Source: Phreatobacter sp. (GTDB lineage: Bacteria > Pseudomonadota > Alphaproteobacteria > Rhizobiales > Phreatobacteraceae). Taken from it: 64,000 nucleotides of DNA. Positions 21,251 through 28,401 of the stretch are shown here, piece by piece. The stretch spans positions 1 to 64,000 of the forward strand of contig NZ_JAUYFA010000039.1 in assembly GCF_030691135.1 (NCBI RefSeq), given 5' to 3'. Made by a program: the position numbers and the translations under genes. Position 1 is the stretch's first letter. Each line of letters begins with the position of its first letter. Under the pieces are notes generated by a model. It had not been told where the DNA came from. It did not search any database and saw nothing but the letters and a program-made list of their open reading frames with translations.

Positions 21251-23276
21251 CCTTCCCGTAGAGGTCTATCGCCTCGGCGAGCCGATCGCGATCGAGCGGC
21301 TTGGTCAGGAAGGAATCCATTCCGGCGGCGATCGCCGCGGCCCGGTCCTCCGCGAAGGCATTGGCGGTCAGGGCGATGATCGGCAATCGCCGGCCGTCCC
21401 CCTCTCCCGCCCGGATCATCTTGGCGGCGGAAAGCCCGTCGCATTCGGGCATCTGCATGTCCATCAGGACGAGGTCGATGCTGGCTGCCGGGTCGAGGGC
21501 GGTGGTCGCGGCGGCGCGGCCGTCCTTCACCCAGACCGGCCGGTGGCCGAGCTTCTCGACGAGCTTGCGACAGAGCAGGGCATTGATGTCGTTGTCCTCG
21601 GCGATCAGCACCGTGAGCGCCGGACCAGCCGAGACGAGGGGCTGATCGGCGCTGCCCTCACCCTCGGCCGCGCGTTCGGCCGGGCCGGGCCCCTCCCCCC
21701 GCATCTGCATGAGGAGCGAAGCCTCGCGCACCGGCGACACGAGCCAGCCCCCGATGCCCTTCTGCCGCCAGGCGGAGACCGCCGAGCGCTCGGCCGGCCG
21801 CACCAGGAGCACCGTGCGCTGGACCCGCTCGGACAACACAGCAAGGACCGCGGCGACGCTCTCCTCGCCGAGCCGGTAGTCGAGGATCGCCGTGTCGAAC
21901 AGGCCCGGCGGAATGTCCAAAAGACCGTCACAGGCGGTGGCGTCGGCGCCGCGGGCCGTCAGCCGGCGGACCAGCGCAGCCCGCTCGATCGGCGACGGCG
22001 AGACGATCAGCACCGCGAGATCAGCAAGGCGTTCGTCCGGCGTGCCGGCCGTCGCCGCGATCGTCATCGGCAGCCTTACGGTGAAGGTCGCGCCCTCGCC
22101 GAGCGCCGTGGCAACGGTGAGCGTGCCGCCCATGAGGGCGACGATGCGCCGCGAGATAGCAAGGCCGAGGCCGGTGCCCGAATGGCGGCGGGAAAAGGTG
22201 GTCTCGCCCTGCTCGAACTCGCCGAAGATGCGTTCGACATCGGCGGTGGCGATGCCCGGGCCGGTATCCGCGACGGTGAGGATGAGATGATCCTCGTCGC
22301 GTGTCGCCGCGATGGTGACGCCGCCAGTTTCGGTGAACTTCACCGCATTGCCGGCGAGATTGAGCAGCACCTGCCGCAGCCGCGTCGCATCGCCCGTCAA
22401 CCGCGCCGGCACGTCGGGCGCGATCGAGGTCGCGACGTCGAGCCCCTTGGCCTGGGCCCGCGGGCCGAGCAGTTCCGCTGCGCCTTCGATGATCGGCAGG
22501 AGGTCGAAGGGCGCGAGGTCGAGATCGAGCCGGCCAGCCTCGATCTTCGAGAAATCGAGGATCTCGTCGATCAGCGTCAGCAACGCTTCGCCCGACCCCT
22601 TGACCGCATCGGCATAGGTCTTCTGGTCCGGCGACAGCCGGGTGTCGAGCAGCAGGTCAGCCATCCCGAGGATCCCGTTCAGCGGAGTGCGGATCTCGTG
22701 GCTGACGGTGGCGAGGAAGCGTGACTTCGCCTCGTTGGCGCTCTCGGCCCGGGCCGTCGACAGCGCCAGCGCCGCCTCCGCAGCCTTGCGGTCGGTGATG
22801 TCGCGGCCGACCGACTGCATTTCCTCGCAACGCCCCTCGCCGTCACGGATGGGGTGATGGCGCCAGGCGATCCAGCGATGCCCCGTCGGGGTGGCGATCA
22901 TCTCGTCGGCACTGCATGACCCGTCCGCCTCGCGGCGCTCTTCCGAGCGGTCGATCACCACCGGGCCGCGATCGAGACCGACCAGTTCCGCTGCGGAAAC
23001 GCCGACGAGGTCGCCGAAGGCCCGGTTGGCGAAGGTGATGGTGCCCTGGCGGTCGCGTCGCACGATGAGGTCGCCCTGCGCATCGATCAAGCCGCGGTGA
23101 CGCTCCTCGCTCTCGGCCAGTTCGAAGACCCGGTCGGTGAGGACCTCGACCGTGTCCTCCAGCGCCGCCGCCTTGCGCAGAAGCGCCCGCCGCCCGTGAA
23201 CAAGATGGAAAACGGCCGCGACCGAGGCCACTGCGAAGGCTGCCGCACCACCCGCGACCAGGGCGAAAGCATCCAC
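21195..23276 (-). CDS. hybrid sensor histidine kinase / response regulator
   Basis: Membrane-anchored phosphorelay kinase of 693 residues. A single hydrophobic segment covers about residues 4-24. A short coiled coil and a PAS domain (about 55-165) follow. HisKA has His193 in SHEIRTP, and the ATPase domain has an N-box at Asn310, DTGPGI and GTGLGL. Next comes a degenerate receiver-like region (about 420-525) lacking the usual acidic pocket, then a normal receiver with Asp606 (LMDMQMP) and Lys in the TKPLD block. The start is placed at GTG 23276, with GGAG seven bases before it; longer in-frame starts reach 23444 but lack this. No response regulator with an output domain lies beside it, so the downstream partner is unknown. 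Confidence 0.92.
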   Translation of the reverse strand: MDAFALVAGGAAAFAVASVAAVFHLVHGRRALLRKAAALEDTVEVLTDRVFELAESEERHRGLIDAQGDLIVRRDRQGTITFANRAFGDLVGVSAAELVGLDRGPVVIDRSEERREADGSCSADEMIATPTGHRWIAWRHHPIRDGEGRCEEMQSVGRDITDRKAAEAALALSTARAESANEAKSRFLATVSHEIRTPLNGILGMADLLLDTRLSPDQKTYADAVKGSGEALLTLIDEILDFSKIEAGRLDLDLAPFDLLPIIEGAAELLGPRAQAKGLDVATSIAPDVPARLTGDATRLRQVLLNLAGNAVKFTETGGVTIAATRDEDHLILTVADTGPGIATADVERIFGEFEQGETTFSRRHSGTGLGLAISRRIVALMGGTLTVATALGEGATFTVRLPMTIAATAGTPDERLADLAVLIVSPSPIERAALVRRLTARGADATACDGLLDIPPGLFDTAILDYRLGEESVAAVLAVLSERVQRTVLLVRPAERSAVSAWRQKGIGGWLVSPVREASLLMQMRGEGPGPAERAAEGEGSADQPLVSAGPALTVLIAEDNDINALLCRKLVEKLGHRPVWVKDGRAAATTALDPAASIDLVLMDMQMPECDGLSAAKMIRAGEGDGRRLPIIALTANAFAEDRAAAIAAGMDSFLTKPLDRDRLAEAIDLYGKVTKPGPARATRRKAKVRR

Positions 23277-23623
23277 GGCAACTCTCCACGCAACCCGGAA
23301 CGATGCTGACAACGTAAACAGACAGGGTTGACGGTGCGTTACCAGGACGCGGCCGGAGACGGACATGCGGCCCACGGCTGCGCGCCGCCTGGCGGGGTGG
23401 CGGCAATCCCGCTTCCGGCGTGAGGCGGCCGGCGGCGGCATCACCGAACCCGAGCCCAGGCGGTCGACCGCAGCCGACGGCGCGACCGGGGCGGCCGCCC
23501 CCCCTCGGCGTGAGTGAGCAGGCGGCAGGCGGCCCGCCTATGTCGCCGGACCGCAACCCACCTCCTTCGTCAGCCGACACGCTCCGCGCTTCGGTCGTCC
23601 AGCGGCACCCTCCAGGCCTGGCG
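23277..23623. other. gap between histidine kinase and comM genes
   Basis: About 350 GC-rich bases upstream of the histidine kinase gene and downstream of comM, both on the minus strand. I find no gene, clear promoter or terminator hairpin with a T-run. Long open frames here on both strands are codon-bias shadows. Confidence 0.4.
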
Positions 23624-25159
23624 TCAGGCCGCGACCCGCACCCGATCCGTCGCACCGCGATAGCTGGTGGCCTCGGCGAGATGCACGCGCCTGACGGTGG
23701 CCGCCCCGTCGAGATCGGCAATGGTCCTGGCGAGCTTCAGCACCCGGTGATAGCCCCGCGCCGTCAGCCGCAGGGCCTCGGCCGCGTCGCGCAGCAAGGT
23801 GAGGCCAGCCGCATCCGGGGCGGCGACCTCGTCGAGAATGGAGGGCGGCGCATGGGCATTCAGCCTGACGGGCAGCCCGCGCCCGCCATAGCGCGCCTGC
23901 TGCAGCGCCCGCGCCGCGGCGACCCGCAGCCCGATCTCGTGGCTCCCTTCGGCAGGCGCGGGAAGGATCAGATCGGCGGCGGAGACCGCCGGCACCTCGA
24001 TCACCATGTCCATCCGGTCGATCAGCGGGCCGGAGATCTTCGCCTGGTAATCCGCCATGCAGCGGGGATTGGGCATACGCGGACAGGCAAACCCCGGCTC
24101 GGTCGCCTTCCCGCACCGGCAGGGGTTCATGGCGGCCACGAGCTGGAACCGCGCGGGAAAGCTGACGCGCTGGTTGGCCCGGGCGATGACGGCCTCGCCG
24201 GATTCGATCGGCTGCCTCAGCCCGTCCAGAACATGGGGCTGGAATTCGGGCAGTTCGTCGAGGAACAGCACTCCGTGATGGGCGAGCGACACCTCGCCGG
24301 GCCGGACGCGCAGCCCTCCGCCGATCAGCGCCGCCATGGACGCGGAATGGTGCGGGTTGCGGAACGGGCGGCGCGTCGTCAACTGCCCTCCTTCCAGCTC
24401 CCCCGCAACCGAGTGGATCATCGAGACCTCCAGCAGTTCGGCCGGCATCAGCGGCGGCAGGATGGAGGGCATCCGGCTCGCCAGCATCGACTTGCCGGAG
24501 CCCGGCGGACCGTTCATCAAAAGCGCATGTCCGCCCGCCGCGGCGATCTCCAGCGCCCGCTTGGCACTCTCCTGACCCTTGATGTCGCGCAGGTCGGCGA
24601 GCGGCGCATCGACGGTGCGGATTCCCGGCTTCGGGCGCGACAAGACCTGGGTGCCGCGGAAATGGTTGGCGAGCTGCACCAGATTGTCGGGCGCCAGCAC
24701 CTCCACATCCTCGCCCGCCCAGGCGGCCTCCGGGCCGCAGGCCGCCGGGCAGATGATGCCGAGCCCCAGCGCATTGGCCGCCATGGCCGCCGGCAGCACC
24801 CCGGCGACGGGGGTGATCCGCCCGTCGAGGGCGAGTTCGCCGAGCACGACGAAGCCGCCGAGGGCGTCGGCGGGAATGGCCCCGATCGCCGCCATCAGGC
24901 CCAGCGCGATCGGCAGGTCGAAGTGCGAGCCTTCCTTGGGCAGGTCGGCCGGCGCGAGGTTGACCGTGATACGCCTGCCCGGCAAGGCCAGACCCGAGGC
25001 GACCAGCGCCGAACGGACGCGCTCGCGCGCCTCGCTCACAGCCTTGTCGGGAAGCCCGACGATGTTGAACACGATCTGCCCGGCGAGCACATGCACCTGC
25101 ACGTCGACCGGCTTGGCCTCGATCCCTTCGAATGCGACCGTCGCGACCCGCTGCACCAT
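23624..25159 (-). CDS. comM: YifB/ComM family Mg-chelatase-like AAA+ ATPase
   Basis: AAA+ helicase-like protein; ComM in naturally transformable bacteria drives branch migration during integration of incoming DNA. The 511 residues contain an N-terminal ChlI-like subdomain (about 20-140, a Lon-protease-like fold), Walker A GPPGSGKS at 217-224, Walker B GVLFLDELPEF, and the zinc-type Cys motif around NPCRCGK...FACPRMPNPRC. The start ATG 25159 gives the usual MVQRVATVAFEG N-terminus. A longer in-frame reading to 25216 would begin inside the paired LexA boxes and is rejected. Regulation by the SOS repressor is strongly suggested by those boxes. Confidence 0.95.
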   Translation of the reverse strand: MVQRVATVAFEGIEAKPVDVQVHVLAGQIVFNIVGLPDKAVSEARERVRSALVASGLALPGRRITVNLAPADLPKEGSHFDLPIALGLMAAIGAIPADALGGFVVLGELALDGRITPVAGVLPAAMAANALGLGIICPAACGPEAAWAGEDVEVLAPDNLVQLANHFRGTQVLSRPKPGIRTVDAPLADLRDIKGQESAKRALEIAAAGGHALLMNGPPGSGKSMLASRMPSILPPLMPAELLEVSMIHSVAGELEGGQLTTRRPFRNPHHSASMAALIGGGLRVRPGEVSLAHHGVLFLDELPEFQPHVLDGLRQPIESGEAVIARANQRVSFPARFQLVAAMNPCRCGKATEPGFACPRMPNPRCMADYQAKISGPLIDRMDMVIEVPAVSAADLILPAPAEGSHEIGLRVAAARALQQARYGGRGLPVRLNAHAPPSILDEVAAPDAAGLTLLRDAAEALRLTARGYHRVLKLARTIADLDGAATVRRVHLAEATSYRGATDRVRVAA

Positions 25160-25199
25160 GGTCCACCCCCGGGCACCATCATGCAGCAGACCGACATCA

Positions 25200-25237
25200 G
25201 AACAATCCGGGAACATACGGATGTTCCATTTTTGTTC
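25200..25237 (-). promoter_or_regulatory. two LexA (SOS) boxes upstream of comM
   Basis: GAAC-N7-GAAC lies at 25200-25214 and GTTC-N7-GTTC at 25223-25237. Both are perfect matches to the alphaproteobacterial LexA consensus GTTC-N7-GTTC, in opposite orientation with centres 23 bp apart. The inner halves form the dyad GGAACAT-ACGG-ATGTTCC (25210-25227). They sit 41-78 bases before the comM start, a suitable operator position. comM belongs to LexA regulons described for other alphaproteobacteria. Confidence 0.8.
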
Positions 25238-25327
25238 ACGTCGATGAAGGATGGTTGCGAGGGCGTTCGGCCGTCCCTCTCCGATGAACTGGTCAGCGGG
25301 CGAGACGAGGCGCGCCGGCCCTCTGCG

Positions 25328-25714
25328 TCAGGCCTCGTGCCGCTGTGTGTCCTGCGGAGACGTTCCGAGGGTCGCCCAGCCGCCGCTCGCCTGAACGTCG
25401 GGCAGGTCTTTGCGCAACTCGGGGTGGCGCAGGAGATGGGCCTTGGACACCAGGTGGGCAGTGACGGGCGCCGTGATGAACAGGAACAGCGTGATCAGCA
25501 GTTCGTGGAAGGAGGGCAGCCCGAGAACGATGAGGAAATAGAGCATCGAGGCGATGAGCAGCGCACCGATGCCGAGCGTCGTCGCCTTGGTCGGCGCATG
25601 CAGCCGCCGCATCATGTCGGGCAGCTTGGCGAGCCCGAAGGAGCCGACCAGCAGGAAGAAGGCACCGACGATCAGCAGGCCGGCGATCAGAAGCTCCGCA
25701 ATCCAAGCCATCAT
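25328..25714 (-). CDS. mrpG: Mrp/Mnh Na+/H+ antiporter subunit G
   Basis: Small membrane subunit (128 residues) of the multisubunit Mrp cation/proton antiporter. Three hydrophobic segments are visible, with the family block GSFGLAKLPDMMRRLHAPTKATTLG between the first two. The tail after HLVSKAHLLRHPELRKD is hydrophilic. It is the last gene of the operon, 7 bases after mrpF. Start at ATG 25714, with a second Met right after it. Confidence 0.95.
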   Translation of the reverse strand: MMAWIAELLIAGLLIVGAFFLLVGSFGLAKLPDMMRRLHAPTKATTLGIGALLIASMLYFLIVLGLPSFHELLITLFLFITAPVTAHLVSKAHLLRHPELRKDLPDVQASGGWATLGTSPQDTQRHEA

Positions 25715-25721
25715 CTCGGCC

Positions 25722-25991
25722 TCACTCGATCACGTTGCCGCGCAGCAGATATTTGCAGAAGGCGACCGTCGACAGGAAGCCGACCATGGCGAAGAGCAGG
25801 GCCGCCTCGAAGAGGATCGTGACGCCGAACCAGATGCCCAGCACCACGATCAGCGCGATGGCATTGATCGTCATGGTGTCGAGCGCGAGCACGCGATCGA
25901 GCGCGTGCGGGCCGATGGCCAGGCGATAGAGGTTGAGGAGGAGGGAGACGGAAATCGCCACGAAGGCGATCACGCAGGCTGCGGCGATCAT
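25722..25991 (-). CDS. mrpF: Mrp/Mnh Na+/H+ antiporter subunit F
   Basis: Short membrane subunit of 89 residues with three transmembrane helices. The block YRLAIGPHALDRVLALDTMTINAIAL is typical of MrpF/PhaF, which resembles bile-acid transport-type small subunits. The start is ATG 25991, overlapping the mrpE stop by four bases (ATGA); a longer reading to 26072 would lie inside mrpE and is arginine-rich. Part of the six-gene operon. Confidence 0.95.
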   Translation of the reverse strand: MIAAACVIAFVAISVSLLLNLYRLAIGPHALDRVLALDTMTINAIALIVVLGIWFGVTILFEAALLFAMVGFLSTVAFCKYLLRGNVIE

Positions 25992-26482
25992 GCGAAGATC
26001 TCCATGAGGCGCCGCTCGTAGCGCTCCTTGATGGCATTGACAGTGCCCTCGGGATCGTCGGTCTCGAGGCAATGAACGAGGATCGAGGTGCCGTCGGCCG
26101 AGAGGTCGGCGCTGATCGTGCCCGGCGTCATGGTGATGGTGCCGGCCAGAATGGTGATGGCCTCCGCATTGGTCAGCGCCAGCGGAACCCGCACGAACTG
26201 GGAGCGCAGGCTGTCACCGCGGCGGAACAGGATGAGCTGGGCCACCTGGATATTGGACAGCACGATGTCCCAGAGCACCACCAGAGTGAAATCGACGATC
26301 CGCCAGGGGTTCTTGAAGCGCGGGCGATCGGGCCAGTAGGCCTGGGTCACCAGCGGGATGAGGACGCCGAGGATCAGCCCCAGCACGGCATTGCCGAGGG
26401 AGATGTCGTTGGCAAGCGCCATCCACACGCCGGCGATGACGAGGGTCAGGATCGGCTGGGGAAGGTAACGGGTCCGCATCAC
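25988..26482 (-). CDS. mrpE: Mrp/Mnh Na+/H+ antiporter subunit E
   Basis: Membrane subunit of 164 residues with two to three N-terminal hydrophobic segments and a soluble C-terminal domain, as in the MrpE/PhaE family. The block LANITMTPGTIS-like (here LAGTITMTPGTISADLSADG) followed by VHCLE is characteristic. It overlaps mrpD by four bases upstream and mrpF by four bases downstream, consistent with coupled translation of complex subunits. Confidence 0.95.
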   Translation of the reverse strand: MMRTRYLPQPILTLVIAGVWMALANDISLGNAVLGLILGVLIPLVTQAYWPDRPRFKNPWRIVDFTLVVLWDIVLSNIQVAQLILFRRGDSLRSQFVRVPLALTNAEAITILAGTITMTPGTISADLSADGTSILVHCLETDDPEGTVNAIKERYERRLMEIFA

Positions 26483-28026
26483 GGCCTCCCCGCACTGGCA
26501 AGCGGGGCGGGCCCGAGAACCGCCCGCACATAGGCACCGGTATCCAGGATCTGCGCCGCCGTCAGCCCCATTTCGCGGCGCACCGGCCCGGCGAAGGCGG
26601 TGAGGGCGACGGTGGCGCCGAGGAGGGCCGCAAAGACCGCGACCGGCAGCGGCTTGAGCGACGGCATTGCGGCGGCGGGCTCGGCGTGGGGCGTCGCCGG
26701 CTTCCAGAACAGCACGCTCCCGGCGCGGGCGAAGGCGAGGATCGCCACCAGGCTGGTGGCCAGCAGCATGGCCCAGATCCAGGTGACTGCGGCGCTGCCG
26801 CGGCTCGCCTCCATGATCATCAGCTTGCCGAGGAAGCCCGACAGCGGCGGCAGGCCGGCCATGGCGATGGCGGCGGCGAAGAACAGCCCGGACAGCAGCA
26901 CCGGATGGCCGACGGCTGCGGGAACGAGACGGTCCTCCGCCCCGCCGCGTTGCGGCACGAGAATGTCGACGAGGAGAAACAGCGTCGCGCCGGCCATGGT
27001 GGAATGCAGGACGTAATAGAGCCCGGCCCCGATGCCGCCCGCATCGAACAGGCCGAAGGCGACGAGCAGCGACCCCATCGACCAGACCACAGCGAAACAG
27101 GCGAGGCTGAGAAGGCTGCGCGCCGCGAGCATGCCCAGGGCCCCGACGACGAGGGTCGCCAGCGCGGCCGGCAGCATCCAGGGCGTGACGATCCCGGCGA
27201 CGGCGCCCGCATCGGCACCGAAGATCAGCGTGTAGACGCGCAGGATCGTGTAGGCGCCGACCTTGGTCATGATCATGAACAGCGCCGCCGACAGACCCGG
27301 GGCGGCCGCATAGGCGGACGGCAGCCAGCCATGCAGCGGCGCCACCGAGGCCTTCAGCGCGAAGACGATGAAGAGAAGCACCGCGCCGACGCCGAGCAGC
27401 GCCGTGTCGCCCGCCCCCACCGCCGCCACCTTGCGCGCCAGGTCGGCCATGTTGAGCGTCCCGGTCACCGCATAGATGGTCCCGACAGCGAACAGGAAGA
27501 GCGTCGAACCGATCAGGTTGATCGTCACATATTGGAAGCCCGCCTTGAGGCGCTGCGCCCCGCCGCCATGCAGCATCAGACCGTAGGAGGCGATCAGCAT
27601 GACCTCGAAGAAGACGAAGAGGTTGAACACGTCGCCGGTCAGGAAGGCGCCGTTGACGCCGAGAAGCTGGAACTGGAACAGCGGATGGAAGTGCCGCCCG
27701 CGCGTGTCCCAGCCGGCGGTGGCGTAGAGCACGATGGCCAGGGCCAGCACGGCGAAGAGCAGCACCATGGTGGCCGACAGCCGGTCGAGGATCAGCACGA
27801 TGCCATAGGGCGCCGGCCAGGCGCCGACGAGATAGGGCCGTACGGTGCCGTCCTGTGCCAGGCCGTAGAGGCCGATCGCCACCGCCAGAAGCGCAAGAGT
27901 CGCGGCGATGGAGACGACCCGCTGGGCCGCCAGATTGTGGCGCGAAGCCAGGATCAGGATCGGCGCGACGATGCCGGGCAACACCAGCGGGGCGATGATC
28001 CAGTGGTTGATGGCTGTCTGCATCAC
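26479..28026 (-). CDS. mrpD: Mrp/Mnh Na+/H+ antiporter subunit D
   Basis: Proton-pumping-type membrane subunit of 515 residues, homologous to NuoM/NuoN of complex I, with about 14 transmembrane helices. Visible blocks are FFEVMLIASYGLMLHGG (the conserved Glu in helix 5), LLFIVFALKASVAPLHGWLPSAYAAAP split across the text (conserved Lys), and AGLPPLSGFLGKLMI. Together with MrpA it forms the proton and cation paths. ATGA overlaps occur at both ends (with mrpC and mrpE). Confidence 0.96.
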   Translation of the reverse strand: MMQTAINHWIIAPLVLPGIVAPILILASRHNLAAQRVVSIAATLALLAVAIGLYGLAQDGTVRPYLVGAWPAPYGIVLILDRLSATMVLLFAVLALAIVLYATAGWDTRGRHFHPLFQFQLLGVNGAFLTGDVFNLFVFFEVMLIASYGLMLHGGGAQRLKAGFQYVTINLIGSTLFLFAVGTIYAVTGTLNMADLARKVAAVGAGDTALLGVGAVLLFIVFALKASVAPLHGWLPSAYAAAPGLSAALFMIMTKVGAYTILRVYTLIFGADAGAVAGIVTPWMLPAALATLVVGALGMLAARSLLSLACFAVVWSMGSLLVAFGLFDAGGIGAGLYYVLHSTMAGATLFLLVDILVPQRGGAEDRLVPAAVGHPVLLSGLFFAAAIAMAGLPPLSGFLGKLMIMEASRGSAAVTWIWAMLLATSLVAILAFARAGSVLFWKPATPHAEPAAAMPSLKPLPVAVFAALLGATVALTAFAGPVRREMGLTAAQILDTGAYVRAVLGPAPLASAGRP

Positions 28027-28400
28027 GGCCGCGCCTGATCGGTTGTCACCTGTGTCGCTTCGGCCTCGTCGGCCGAGGCCGGGCTGTTCTCGACGGAATC
28101 GGAACCCGTCTCCAGGAAGCTGCGGAGCGCCAGGACGATGACCAGGGCGGTCATGCCGAAGGAGATGACGATGGAAGTGAGCACGAGCGCCTGCGGCAGC
28201 GGGTCGACATAGCCGGCCGCGCCGGCGGCATAGATCGGAGGGCGATTGACCGTCAGTCGCCCCGTGGCGAAGAGGAAGAGATTGACGGCATAGGAGAGAA
28301 AGACGGTGCCGATGACGACCGGAAAGGTCTGCCGCCGCAGCACGAGATAGACCCCGACAGCGGTCAGGAGGCCGATGGCCGACGCGACGAGCATCTCCAT
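28023..28400 (-). CDS. mrpC: Mrp/Mnh Na+/H+ antiporter subunit C
   Basis: NuoK-like membrane subunit of 125 residues with three helices. The block LPQALVLTSIVISFGMTA is the hallmark of MrpC/PhaC. A hydrophilic, acidic tail of about 25 residues (SVENSPASADEAEATQV) extends beyond the last helix. The ATG at 28400 follows the mrpA stop by one base, with GAGGG upstream, and the gene overlaps mrpD by four bases. Confidence 0.96.
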   Translation of the reverse strand: MEMLVASAIGLLTAVGVYLVLRRQTFPVVIGTVFLSYAVNLFLFATGRLTVNRPPIYAAGAAGYVDPLPQALVLTSIVISFGMTALVIVLALRSFLETGSDSVENSPASADEAEATQVTTDQARP

Positions 28401-28401
28401 G

